A stretch of 64,000 nucleotides of DNA from contig FJUW01000061.1 of assembly GCA_900074885.1 (NCBI GenBank), positions 117,279 to 181,278 on the forward strand, given 5' to 3'. A model generated the notes under the pieces. It saw nothing but the letters and a program-made list of their open reading frames with translations. It had not been told where the DNA came from and did no database searches. Positions 47,964 through 59,436 of this stretch are shown here, piece by piece. Source of the DNA: Rhynchosporium graminicola (taxonomy: Eukaryota > Ascomycota > Leotiomycetes > Helotiales > Ploettnerulaceae). Position 1 is the first letter of the stretch, and each line of letters begins with the position of its first letter. The translations under genes and the position numbers were made by a program.

Positions 47964-48378
47964 TAGGCTGCGACATGGGTTCTGGAGTTTTTCGAAAAAC
48001 CCACCCATAGGTACCCTACAGGCCCTATAGGTGGGTTTTCCAAGAAATGTAAAACCTATGGGTAGGTTGATACTAGAGAAAACCTATGATTATTTCACAG
48101 GTGCTTATAGGTTTTCTGGTCTTTATAACTCGTATATCTTTCGCATATTTTCATAATAATACAGATGTATAAATAACTAGAGTTGTCTGTATTAAAATGA
48201 AAATATATGACAGATATACGAGTTCTAAAGACTAGAAAACCTGTAGATTTTAGCTACACCTATAACCTATGGGTAGGATACCTATGGGTAGGGTAGAAAA
48301 ATCTCTCTAAAACCCATGGCGCGTATGGGTGGGTTTTATTTTAGGCTTAACACCCGTGGTATCGCATGCCGCAGCCTA
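47964..48378. mobile_element. hAT-like MITE, 415 bp, fold-back
   Basis: Perfect 8-bp direct repeats ATATTCTT lie at 47956-47963 and 48379-48386. Terminal inverted repeats are TAGGCTGCGACATG (left) and, read inward from the right, TAGGCTGCGGCATG. An inner inverted repeat AAAACCCACCCATA lies near both ends. The centre is a large palindrome: 48104-48164 pairs with 48187-48246. An 8-bp target duplication with TA(G)G-type ends is what hAT transposition leaves. There is no coding capacity, so it is non-autonomous. Confidence 0.8.
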
Positions 48379-48532
48379 ATATTCTTTAGAGTAGGGAACT
48401 TAGACTCCTAGGCATCATTTGGAACATGTAACTTTTCAAGTGGCTGGTGGATTTAGAATATATTATGGTAGAAACTGTACTATCAGACTCTTCTGACATC
48501 GTCTAATTAGGGTGTCCATTCCTCGGAATTCC

Positions 48533-50511
48533 TCACGCATACGATTCCCTAATCGGAAGATCCATGTCTCTAAAACTACCTCCTAGCCATCTTTGTACCG
48601 CAAGAAATCTTCGCAAAGTGACCGTAACGGTATCCTCATCCACCAAGGTAATAGCCATGATAGCCGCTTGTGTCAAAGCTTTGATGTACTTCCCCTGAGA
48701 CTTATCTCTAGAAAACGGGCCAATTACTAACAGGATCCAGAGAAAGATACCAGGAACTTGCTTCCATCGCAGCGATGGAACTTGCCACATAATGGCCCAG
48801 AGCTCTTGCAATATCTCGGGTGTGCATGCCATTGATAGTGGAGTTCTATTAATGATTGCTGAGCTGTAAATCATGGCTGTCATCCGACAGGCTTGGTAGA
48901 GAAAGTCCCCAGGCGAAGTTGGGTTGCCTGTGGGTAATGAAGCGAGTCTTTGGATGATATTGTGGATGTCCATCAAAACTTCCTCCTTCAAGGTCAAAGA
49001 TGAAGTACTCGAGCTCAAAGCCAAGGCTGCTATGGTCATAGATCTAGCATCGTCGAGGATTTTTGCGGTTTCGACGTTAATGTGTAGAATGCTAATGGTA
49101 TCGACGAAAGAAATAAGTGCGTGAAGTATTGGGCTACTGAGCTCGAGAGGAAATGACCCGACACTCGGATTCGATTCGTTTTCGCCAATGGAATCCAGCA
49201 GTACTTCGCATTCGTAGGTACTCGCGATCTGATAATCAGTCCTGAATGGTCAATGCATGATTCTGTGACCTGTTTAAATGCCTCACCTCAAAATCATTTT
49301 CCGAAGCAGCCCAAAATTGATATTGTTGAGTCCTCCCCTCGTGTTGACCATGTCTCGAAGACCTCGCATGTGAGCCATTGTGCTTCTTCGGTCGGAATAT
49401 ATCGACTGAATATATTAGCTTGCGTTCGGGGATATCAGGGAGGTTTATTACCTCGTTCGACGCAAGGGACATAACCGCAGCTATCGAATCATCACTGACA
49501 CCATTGCCAGGTCCACTGATGTGCTCGTTGATGAGTGTGATCAGCGTACCCTTTGAAGACGTTGCATCGACTGAGTTATCAACATCCACGTTGCTCACGA
49601 CAGCTTGATAATGAGTAGCTGATACGATCGCAACATGGGCTGCTATCGGTGACTGCATCATGAATGAAAGCCACTGACTTCTAAAAGCGCCATGGGGGTT
49701 CTCTCCGTCTATGCTTGAGATAAAAGGCGAAAGAATCTGGACAACTATTCTACTGTCAGTCTGAATAGTGAACCCTAGGCGTGCAACTGACAGAACTGGA
49801 ATAATTGGTGATTCTTCCTCGTAGATGCTATTGGTAAGAGCTCCAAAGGATTGCTCACAACTCCGTCGCTATGCAGCTTAATTTCAAGCTTATTCGAGCC
49901 TGAGCAATGCTGGCCACGCGGGATCGTAGGCACAACATCCTGATCCGAAGGTTCTTCATCTTGTAATCCACACGTATCCGGTGTGGCAAACATCAGTGGA
50001 TCATGATCAAACCCAGCAGACCTTGTCCGGCAAGTCAGGCTCTGAGTTCCCGGTGGGAGATCCTGAGATATCTGCTCCAATGGACTTCCGAACTCAGGTA
50101 TTGAAGAAGATTCTGCACCTTCCGACTCAGATTCCTCGATTTTTGTCTCGATAACAGTCAAGTCAACAATGCTTTCTCTGTACTGTGACAATACCCTGGG
50201 ACACTTTAGTACTGCTACAACATATCGTTACCCTGTTAGTGGGACTGGGTACACACTTGATGCTGTTGTCATAGATACACGGTACTGGTGGGAATCTTCT
50301 CGCGCAGTTGTTACACGCTGTGTTTTTTGCTTGATTACACTGACGGGAACCTGTCATCAGCGACCTTATTACAGTGATAGATTCCCCAAGTGTACAGTCA
50401 TACCTTTTGCTTTCGCCTTCTGCACTCTCTGCACGACGTCGAGTGTCGTTGCCGAGTCCGGATCTCTCTGTTCTGCGAGCTCTCGGGCGTTAGAATTTTT
50501 ATGATTTCCAT
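48533..50511 (-). CDS. Zn(II)2Cys6 transcription factor
   Basis: Predicted nuclear regulator, target unknown. Six exons on the minus strand: 50404-50511, 50232-50339, 49792-50182, 49452-49744, 49287-49405, 48533-49241, giving 575 aa in one frame. The zinc cluster spans exons 1-2: Cys27-x2-Cys30-x6-Cys37-x7-Cys45-x2-Cys48-x8-Cys57, followed by 'IYD', a normal variant of the fungal cluster. The middle region has the family features 'LFQFFVQILSPF', 'MAHMRGLRDMVNTRGG' and a helical C-terminal half, matching Fungal_trans_2-type proteins. Introns are 45-64 nt with readable branch points (for example CTGAC). The start ATG at 50511 is the first in frame before the cluster. The donor of intron 2 (GTAACG) is less certain than the rest. 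Confidence 0.85.
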
Positions 50512-52150
50512 GATGGAGATTTGATCCTCGATCTTCCAGAACGGACCGCACGCATATTACTTGCCATCTGGTGATGCATCAAGCAGAATTATATATACAG
50601 AGTTACACAGAAGGCTGAGTCTGCAATTGATCAGCTCCGGACAAGAATGGCTTAGAGGGCGGGTACCAACAGCTCAGGCTAACGGAGCGCGCGAAGCCGG
50701 ACCATTGATTGAAGGAACCTCGGGCACTAATGTGTAGATCAAGGTTACTCACATGCAATTGAACATTTGGTCGAACATAATGCATGCTGTATTTCCGTCA
50801 AGATTTCGCACAATCATTGTACCCTGTGAGACTTGAGATGGGAAAACCATGATGTTCTCGAAGCTCAAGATGAGACTGCAATATCATAGAGAATGATGTT
50901 CTTTGAGATTCAATAGCCTCCAAGCTGCCAGAACTTTAGCCCAACTTCGAGAGGCAAGCGCTAGTTGAGTGGCTGTACAGTTTGTATCACACTCGTGACT
51001 TCCTTCTATGCTCGATCGTAACAAGCTCCAGATGAGGCAGTGTCAAAATTAGTGAGAGCATCAAGATCGAGAAAGGCGTGAAGATCGAAGAGCAGGTTGG
51101 AGAAAGAAAGCTTGTATTCTCGACAATTCGGAGAGTCCACCGCTGGGATGTACACTTCCATGAGTCCAAATGCCGTAACAGACTTCACTAAGATACCTGT
51201 GCCAATTACCAGCAGAAGGTACTTGTTCCATCACAAGACTTCGTCCGAGCTCTCTTGCTACTCTCAGGGGCTCCAGGTAATCTGGCAGTATTTTGTAAAT
51301 CCGGCAAGAACTGTACAAAGCTAGCACGTGGTCTCCCGTGATATTTTGTGGAACGTGACCCTGGGTGACACTCAAGGTCTGCTTGCTTACAGCCTCCGAG
51401 CAAACGAGAGCCAGGAAAGACAACAAGAAATCTCTGTATACGAGTGAACTCTCTACGCAATAGCATTGAGTAGAGTAACTCTGGAAAAGTTTTACTTCAC
51501 TCCGTATTCGTAAAGGACATGGCAAGTCGAAGTGGGTCAGACAGTAGATTATGGAGTACGTATACGATCAGATAGTAGTGCAGACAGGAAATGAACCGTT
51601 CGATAAAAACAATCTCGGGATGTTGCTTGAGAAGGCAAGGACACATTGGAATATTGGTCCGGGCAGGTCTACGCTAAAACGTCCAGTGAGAATCTCGCTA
51701 ACGAGTCCCCCTTCCAGTACTCCCGAGGTCCGTCCTCTCTTGCGGCTACTACCCACCGTGCACAAGTCTTCGCTGGAGCTAGTCGAATCTGAGGAATAGT
51801 GATAAAGTCATCTGGCCAGGCTTGTGTTGACAATTCGCTGCACAGGCTCATAAGTCAGGTGAGAGGTCTGTCTTCCTTGCGGGGTCATGATCGTACCGCG
51901 ATTATATTCCCATGTCGGGTCGATCCGATAAAGGTGCAGTGAAACACTCGAGATGAGTGTGATATTTTAGTGATCAGATCATAGAAGACTATGTAGATAT
52001 ATACTGTAGAGCAGTACTGAACGGTTTCAGATTGGAGTGGCCACCCAGAAATTGGCTAGGGAGGATGAATATATGGTTGAAACAAGGCATGGCCTATGGC
52101 AGCCACGTGCGCCTCAAGTGGTAGAAATTCCTGGCCAATCTCCATAAATA
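50512..52150. other. Intergenic region with broken coding-like stretches
   Basis: Upstream of the regulator and downstream of the MOSC gene. Minus-strand open stretches at 51061-51525, 51206-51466 and 51568-51851 may be pieces of an eroded gene, but I recognise no domain and several frames carry stops. The plus-strand stretch at 51551-51799 is equally unsupported. Confidence 0.45.
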
Positions 52151-53473
52151 TTAGGAATTGTATCGAGAAATTTGATTGAAAGAGAACTTACAAAACCTAG
52201 TCCTCTCCTTATTCTTCTTACTCACCACAACCTCGTCCCCGACCTTCAGGATACCGCCCTCATCCTTCCTGGCTACGAAGCCATATCGTCCAAAGATTGG
52301 ACTATACTTCATGCCCGGATCCACTCTCCTATCTTTGGACAACAATTTCAATACCTGCCCATCTCGACCTGTCCCACTCTCCCCCGTCTTGTGATCCACG
52401 TTCAGACTCACACACCTCCCACAATTACTAGTCAGAGTGATCTTCAAACCTGCATCGCCTAGGGCCAACTCGCCCCAGAAGTCTTCTGAATAGGCTCCAG
52501 TTCCTCCACTGACGACAATATTCGCGCGGAACTTTTCGAGGTCCATGTCTACATCTGATGGAAGGCGATTGCTGGCATCAGCAACCGAGTCTTCATTGAT
52601 GACGAGGTACGGAGCACAATCATTGAACGCGATGACGGGATCGTCATCATTCCTGAGCATCGGCCCAATACCCGGAAACGTACTGAGGACTTTGATGAGG
52701 ACGTTGCTGAATTTCGGACCCTGATTCGAAGGTTTACCAGGGAGGTTTCCAAGGACAGGACGAGGATTTCCACCCCAGTATACAAACACAACTTTGAATC
52801 CAAAACGCTCAGAGAACCAATTACTGTATTTTTCGCCCATATCATACGCTTTTGTAGGGCTGTTATGCATAACGACGGAGACTTGTTCCTTCTCAAAGGA
52901 TCTCGGTTCAAGCGGAATTTCCAAAATGTCGGCCTTGTCATCGGACGTAGCGCCTGGACGGCGGTAGGTGACGGTCAGAGTATCATTGTCTTTGATAGAT
53001 GTATGGAAAAGACACATGCTGGGGAATGAAGCGATGTGCATGTTCTGAAGCGTTGGTGGCCATTGTTCATCATCCTTGAGGAGCATGAAGCTACGATCAA
53101 GATAGAATCCCTGGCGAGTCAAAACTGCATTTGATACCTGACATCCTCGGAGAGACTTGATAGGATAAATCCACAGCTGATCCGAATAAGCAATGGTCGC
53201 ACAAATGGGAGGCAGAACTCACCTGGCTGATCTTCAAGTGTCTCGTGTCCTGGTATGACTGTTAGCTCATGGCGAATATGTCCCGCGAAGATTGGCTACC
53301 TTATCGACCATAGTCGTCTTAGTTGATACATCTTGCCCGTTTATGGATTTGAAGGCCTCTTTGATAGACTTGGCTTCCTCAGCTCTCGATGGTCTAGCAT
53401 TCTTCGAGTTCGTAAGACTGAAGTATGAGACCAGGCAAAGAACGATCGCTGCGGCAGCCCATACGAGTCCCAT
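52151..53473 (-). CDS. Membrane-anchored MOSC-domain protein (mARC-like)
   Basis: Molybdenum-cofactor sulfurase C-terminal (MOSC) family protein with beta-barrel N domain, the family of the mitochondrial amidoxime-reducing component. Exons: 53300-53473, 53223-53258, 52151-53176, giving 411 aa. The N-terminus has a single hydrophobic anchor (about residues 4-22). Then come the MOSC_N start 'WIYPIKSLRGC' and 'TRQGFYLDRSFML', an 'FG.KVVFVYWGG' segment, and, near the C-terminus, 'LTSNCGRCVSLNVD' with the cysteine expected to bind the molybdenum cofactor. The last third ends 'VGDEVVVSKKN...RTRF', as usual. The two 5' introns are very short (41 and 46 nt) but are needed to reach the conserved 'YPIKS' segment. 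ATG 53473 is the only in-frame ATG before the anchor. Confidence 0.88.
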
Positions 53474-55060
53474 CGTCAATCAATTAGTTGGCGATGAAGC
53501 TGGAAAGAGATGCACTCGAAGTTAGATTATCTGATGCTCACCCCACGTGTTTCGAAAGCAAATGGGCAAACTGGTAAGCTTGTCACGTGGTATGTGAGGA
53601 GCGGGGTACCTTAGTCTCCGAAAAGAGGAGCTGAGTCGTGTGCCTCGAGCTTGTACCTTTGAGAAGCAGACCAGTGTAGAAGCATGTAAGGAAGGAGACA
53701 TGCAGGTATGGGTCTTGAAACTTGATAGCTTGATAGCCTCGCCAGTAATCCGCGGTAATGCGGACCAAAATACCCAATCCCTACAACGAGTCCCACCAAC
53801 ATCCGTACCTGAGCTTGGCACAATCATCATCAGGCCATCCCACCCTCAAACTGATTCTTTACAGTCGGACCTACGTCGTGTTGACTACCAAAAATTGAAT
53901 CTTTCCTGAAGAGAGGAACATCTAGGGTCCTCAGAACACAGCGAGTGGAACGTAGGCGTTGGAGCATCACAATTCCCGGAACAGATTTTTATCAGGTCAT
54001 GTCTCATATCTAGATTCTCTAGGCAGAGATGAATGAAAACTGACTTCTAACCAATTTTCTGTCCAGGACAAGCTAGATCATACATGGTGTCTGGATACAG
54101 AGATACATAGTTGTTGATACACCCCCTCGCTTAAGCTCAGCAAGCTCAGGTCTAACAATATATCCAAAAGGCTCATTCATGACTTGCTCTGAACAGGCTT
54201 CAAATGAAGCTTCATTTACCAGTACTCGAGACTAACCTTGGAGTTTGGACAATGAAACTTGCATTGAGTCTCTGATTTAGAATTAAGGAATGATGTATCG
54301 CGCTTTCCGAACCTCAATAGGAGCAGAATTGTAAGAGAGATGAAAGCTCACTCGATCCAAGGATTAGATCATGAAAGCGGCAACAATTTTCTTTCATCAA
54401 AAATATAATTAATAGCGGATGGAATGTCAAAGAAAGCCCCACGTGAATCACGCACGAAAATAGGATAGTAATGGCATTCAAGCATATCTGATACGCGATT
54501 CGCTTGCTGCGCTGTTCAGCCTCTGTGCCCATAAAACCGATACAACCTATGGCGCTGCAACCTCTTGTGAGCATCAGCTTCTAGTGATGGAAGTTCGGTA
54601 ATGAGAAGCCACCTACGACATAGAATTATCTTTTCGAATGCTATGTCAGCAGCTCCTGCATCTTGCAACATCAATCATGGCTCGGTGGAATACCTTGATT
54701 TTTCAAGCTGGAACTAGGAACTCCGAGTTCAGATCTAGGGATTTGATTGTCGTTGACCCGATTGGGTCTCCGGCCTATCTACAGTACTTGCATCGCTCGA
54801 ACCGTCGCTTATTCATCCTATCCAGAAGACCTATGTCAGATGTCTTACGGTGGTACAAAGCCAGTGTAGCGCTAACCAAAAATGGCCAATTTTGTCATCC
54901 AAATAATACTTGGCTTTCAACCTGTTTGGATAATTCAACGCAAAGTCAAGGAGTGAAGGGATTCCAAAAACTTTGCTGCTAACGGGTTCAGCAATTCAAC
55001 CAGATACATAAACACCACATCAACCCCGCCATCTCAACCTCAAGCCCATCAATCAAATTC
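53474..55060. other. Intergenic region
   Basis: Divergent promoter space between the MOSC gene and the dehydrogenase. Open stretches at 53522-53830 (minus), 54314-54574 (minus) and 54638-54982 (plus) have no recognisable domain. Confidence 0.5.
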
Positions 55061-56155
55061 ATGAAACTTCTTCTCAGAGCTACACGACTGACATTAAGAA
55101 ACGTCAGAACCAAACACAATACAATTTCTCCTAAATTCCAGTCAACAGCATCAATCATGGCCGAACGCTACATCGAGGCTCACAAGCCCGAGAACCGCAA
55201 CGGACTGGGTGACGCTCGTCCCACAGCCCTTCAAATCATCTCAGACTACGGCCTCACAGGATCCATGACCGACAAAGTCTTCATCGTGACCGGGGCCTCC
55301 GCAGGAATCGGCATTGAGACCGGACGAGCCCTCGCCGCCACGGGCGGGAAAGTGCTCCTCACAGTCCGCAACCTGAAGAAAGGAGAAGAGGCATGCAAAT
55401 CATTCCTCGAACCCGGTCGTGTTGAGTTGTTGGAGATGGACAACAATTCGCTCGCTAGTGTTCGGAAGGCAGCGAAGGATTTTTTGAGGAAGAGTGATAG
55501 GTTAAATGTTTTGGTCAATAACGCGGGCATTATGGCTGCACCGTGGGCGAGGACTGAAGATGGGTTCGAGAGCCAGTTTGGGACGAATCATCTTGCGCAT
55601 TTCTTGTTCTTTAATTTGTTGAAGGATACTTTGATTGCTTCTTCGACGCCGGAGTTTAACTCGCGTGTTGTCAATGTTGCGTCGATGGGACATCTTCATT
55701 GCGATGTGTTTCGTGGAGACTATGGGTTTGAGAAGGAGGAGTATAGCCCTTGGAAGGGATACGGACAGTCTAAGACAGCCAATATCCATATGGCGAACGA
55801 GATCGAGAATCGATTCGGCGCGAAGGGACTTCATGGCTTGTCGCTGCATCCAGGAGGTATTTGGACTGGTTTGCAGATCCATGTGCCAGAAGATCAACTG
55901 GAGCAGTGGAAGAACAATCCTGCATTCAAGAACATCATGAAGAGCCCGGAGCAAGGAGCGGCGACCTCAGTGTTGGCGGCTGTTGGAAAGGACTTCGAGG
56001 GTGTGGGAAGAGTGTACATGGCAGATTGTGCTATTGAGCCTGCGAAGGCTGATGCGAAGGAAGGTCAGGATGGGTATGCGGCTTGGGCTTTCAATAAGGA
56101 AAGTGAGGCAAAGCTATGGGAGGATTCTCTGCAGTTGGTCGGACTAGATCGATAA
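55061..56155 (+). CDS. Short-chain dehydrogenase/reductase
   Basis: NAD(P)-dependent oxidoreductase of the classical SDR type, closest in look to retinol dehydrogenase/WWOX-like fungal SDRs; substrate unknown. Single exon, 364 aa. Cofactor motif TGASAGIG at 77-84, NNAG at 153-156, catalytic Ser208 ('NVASMG'), and the YxxxK pair at 234-238 (YGQSK). All catalytic residues are present. The first 32 residues are rich in Arg, Leu and Thr without acidic residues, like a mitochondrial presequence. Met33 (55157, ATCATGG) is in a better start context and would give a normal 332-aa cytosolic form, so the true start or use of both is open. Confidence 0.94.
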   Translation: MKLLLRATRLTLRNVRTKHNTISPKFQSTASIMAERYIEAHKPENRNGLGDARPTALQIISDYGLTGSMTDKVFIVTGASAGIGIETGRALAATGGKVLLTVRNLKKGEEACKSFLEPGRVELLEMDNNSLASVRKAAKDFLRKSDRLNVLVNNAGIMAAPWARTEDGFESQFGTNHLAHFLFFNLLKDTLIASSTPEFNSRVVNVASMGHLHCDVFRGDYGFEKEEYSPWKGYGQSKTANIHMANEIENRFGAKGLHGLSLHPGGIWTGLQIHVPEDQLEQWKNNPAFKNIMKSPEQGAATSVLAAVGKDFEGVGRVYMADCAIEPAKADAKEGQDGYAAWAFNKESEAKLWEDSLQLVGLDR

Positions 56156-57442
56156 GTCCTCTTTACATCTCTGAGCGAAATACAGATTTTTCTTGCTTCA
56201 TGAACCTATCAACTTCACAACTCTATGTTTGAGGCGGCGCCCTGAGATACACATTTCGACATATCAACAGAATTTCTAGAGAGCAGCACTCTTTACTTAA
56301 TGAATCAGATCTCTGATCTACACATGTAGTCTTCACCGAACACATTCATTGAGAGTTGATCTAGAAGCAGGATAGTTCTCAGGAAGTTCGTTCGATAGTC
56401 CTCGTTGCTGGACGATACTGTGCGATTGGGTAGGAATGGATGCAGAAATTTTGTCCGCCTCTTCTTCTCAGATCCACAATCCCCATCGCCAGGAGAAGGA
56501 AGTTTTATCGGCCTGGTCCCATTGATTCGTGCTCAGCGTAGCATACATTATGGTATGGCTGAGCATATTAGGTTTTCTATTATCGAGTGCCGAGATGCCC
56601 GAACCATTTCTTGTTTACTGATTTGATGGCGGTGCTCTTGCAGAGGTGTTCGCGAAGTCTTGGAATCCAGAAATCTCGTATCTCCGTGAAGAGTTTGAGA
56701 TCGAGGATTTACATGTTGAATTGGGAAGTCAATATAGCAAATTTTCGAGGAAGCGGTAACAGTTTCATATATTCAGAAACAGGCATTTATGGAGAATTCT
56801 TTTTGGCGAGAGTAAGCCGTACATGAGTGTGACAATCAAGCATGACTGAATCGGCTTGCTATGAAGTGAACCTCGGACAATGGCTTTGTAGTTTCGTAAT
56901 TGAATTATTATATCAGAGTCTTGTGAGAGAATCTTGATATTTCACTAACGGGTAATGGTAACCTACAGCAAACAGAGATTGTGATACCTGAAAGCGCCCA
57001 GAAACATGCCGAGCCTCCTATGAAGAACGAATCATAAGAAATCCAGTCTAGGCTAAAATAATTTCACTTTACTTCAAAAGTGATATCTGTCAAAAGAGGA
57101 CCATAATACTAGGCACACTCTCACTGCGTACTGACTGCTTGTTGTTTTTCTCAACTTCATACATTCCCTGATAATATGACGTCCATTTGAACCTCACCGA
57201 GTGAACTCCCTCTGTAGTTTTAGAATGTAGGAATCCTTAAAGGCGAATTCTCGAAGTCCGGATACAAGGTATACCCATCTGTAGTTGACTTGCCAGGATG
57301 ATCACTGGGCGATCCTTGAAGCACATATTCTAAAGCTGCGAAAAAAAAAATAGATTGAATCACTCCCAAGCAAGCCTATACGCAGCTGTAAAGCGAGAGA
57401 TATATTGAAGAAATTACATTGGTTCGAATGATCGTGAGTTTA
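56156..57442. other. Intergenic region between convergent genes
   Basis: 3' flanks of the dehydrogenase and the CsbD-like gene. The plus-strand open stretches 56405-56626 and 56587-56826 lack family signals. Nothing else seen. Confidence 0.55.
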
Positions 57443-57903
57443 TCATGCAGCCTTAGACTGCCTCTCAGCACCCTCTTTCTCCATACCCTCACATCCTGCT
57501 GCCTTTCCAGCCAGTTCCTCGACTCTGCCACCAATTCCACTTGCTGCTGGCTCGGAGGTACGTTGTTGGTTCGCAGCCTTTCAATTCCCCTTGTTAGCTC
57601 TAGTAGCTCTCTATCTCAAATTGCTGTGTGCGTGCCCAAGATACCGCGAATTGTGGGAAACGGACCTTCATCTCTCCAATTCCAGCTTCAGCATCTTTCT
57701 TTCCGCTTTCTTGCCATTCCTTGGAGCCCGTGACATTGCCAATCTACAACATTCGAACATCAATCAGTATGTCTTCGTGGAAGAGGCGATGCATATAGAG
57801 GCAGGCCACTTACAGTCTCCTCAACGTATCCCTTGGCGTATTGAGCATGTCCTGAGATTATGCTCGGCGCATTGCTATCGTTGTTTGAATTTGGAGCAGA
57901 CAT
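57443..57903 (-). CDS. CsbD-like small stress-response protein
   Basis: Small hydrophilic protein of the CsbD/mismatched-base-pair family found in many fungi and bacteria and usually stress-induced; biochemical role unknown. Three exons on the minus strand: 57814-57903, 57666-57743, 57443-57577, giving 100 aa. The signature runs across the first splice site: 'AKGYVEET' joins 'IGNVTGSKEWQESGKKDAE', and the third exon repeats the theme with 'SGIGGRVEELAGKAAGCEGM'. The C-terminus is charged (Glu, Lys). ATG 57903 is chosen because the family starts shortly before this motif; the in-frame extension to 58110 has no resemblance. Introns are 70 and 88 nt, both phase 0. Confidence 0.9.
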
Positions 57904-59089
57904 TTGAGTTTCGTCTGGAATAGAATATGGTTCGATGGTTTGGATGTTTGGATGTAATGTAAGAGTGGAAGGATCAAGGATGAGAGGCAATACTGGCACC
58001 AGCTGGTGATACAAAGCTGCTAGTGATGTCATGCATGTTCTGCTTGGTACGGTGCGGAAGGCGCTCCGTAGCGTGTTTACTTGGTGGCGAAACGAGGGGC
58101 AGGCATGCACTGCCCGGGATCGTCTTGTTGACTTTCTTCATCCTTTCTCGCTTCCCGTTTCGTAAGTATATGATCAAACTATAATTGATTCACAGGGCAG
58201 ATGAGAACTTCGGATGGTTGACACTAACGCTTAGAGCCAAGCGAAGCTTTGCCGTCGCCGTTGCCTTCTGCTGATGTTCCTGCTGGCGCTCGACTCGTCT
58301 CCACGGGTGAGCCCAGGGTCTTCCCACCTTAGCCAACCAAAAGCCTCTATCTATTTCACGATTATCAAACGAGGTATTCAATTGGATTGCGAACAGATAG
58401 AACAGAGGGAAAAACAGGGCGGTTGCTTGGATGTGTTTCACATACCTTAATGAATACTTTCCACGCCGACTACCGTTCATCTCATCTATTCTCATCTCAT
58501 CTCATCTCATCTCATCTCATCTCATCTTCGGCTACCGGTAGCACAACCACCGGTCCACCGTCCACATTCAGCTCTCCATCCATTATTCCGACATAGCTAT
58601 CTAGTAACCGCATGGTTAGCTTTTACATTCCTCAAATCCGATTATCCGGAATCGGAAAACAGGCACATACATCCACCTCGTAAGATACTACGTGGAGATC
58701 TTCTTCCAGCTCAGGGCGAGCGGGATGGAATAGTTCGGCGTCAATTCTTGCGCCCAGGGTACAGGAGCTCGTTTAAGTAAAGCTTATTTCTCACTCACTC
58801 AATCAATCTAAGATGCGCACGGGCTATTGCGGCACCCTTTCTATCACACTTCATCCACAGTTTTGCATAAAGGATGCGTAGAGTGAAAAGGGCCGAAATA
58901 AAAGAATGAGGGTGCGTGGTCGTACTTTCCGTTCTGATCTTTGTAGAAAAACTACATAAAGACGGAGTTGGCTTCGACGGAGAATAGTAGGATATAGCAA
59001 CAACATTATAGCATCATATCCATCCAATTCATCTCTCTCGTTCCTTCGTCACTTATCCTCGACAGTTTCTTAAGCTCTCAGCAACGAAA
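57904..59089. other. Intergenic region with (CATCT)n repeat
   Basis: Divergent promoter space between the CsbD-like gene and the secreted-protein gene. A perfect pentanucleotide array lies at 58491-58526. Minus-strand ORF 58190-58495 has no family resemblance and lies in the probable promoter. Confidence 0.55.
58491..58526. repeat. (CTCAT)n microsatellite
   Basis: About seven tandem CTCAT units. Confidence 0.95.
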
Positions 59090-59436
59090 ATGAAGACCTT
59101 CACGCTCCTCGCCATCCTCTTTTCCACAGCTCTAGCAGCAACAATAGGAGACCAGAGCTTTCCTTGCACCGAACCAAATTTCGGAGGATGCTGTACCGAA
59201 ATCGATGAGTTCGGAGGTGGCCATGGCTGTAAGTCCCCCATTCCTCCGCAGTCTTGTTTCGCAATGTAACATGGCTTTGCTAATACTGGTTCTCTATAGG
59301 TCTTGAAGCCGCGGTCGTAGCAGATGGTAAAGGTTATATCTGTTCTGAGAAGACGGATCACAATCTGTGCTGCCATCGGGCACCTTGGGTGGTATGTATA
59401 GCATTTTCTTTTTTGCATAAAGGCTTTCTTGATTAG
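59090..59436 (+). CDS. Small secreted cysteine-rich protein
   Basis: Signal peptide of 16-17 residues (Lys2, a hydrophobic run, then Ala-Leu-Ala). Exon 1 is 59090-59228; after a 71-nt intron, exon 2 starts at 59300. Read to the TAG at 59436 it gives 91 aa with eight mature cysteines in the order C-CC-C-C-CC-C, the same order as hydrophobins, but with shorter spacing (x7, x11, x13, x8, x7). A strong donor (GTATGT) at 59392 with acceptor at 59446 offers an alternative ending: 78 aa, seven cysteines, stop at 59452. No hydrophobin loop hydrophobicity is evident, so I call it only hydrophobin-ordered. Possible surface protein or effector-like protein; function unknown. Confidence 0.75.

Noticed and set aside
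49236..49661. Apparent frameshift in the regulator at 48533-50511
   Set aside because: A 46-nt intron (49406-49451) with a CTAAT branch point and CAG acceptor restores the frame, so the gene is intact.
51061..51851. Minus-strand ORFs of 60-154 codons considered as one gene
   Set aside because: Frames change with stops in between and no domain could be named; at most an eroded gene.
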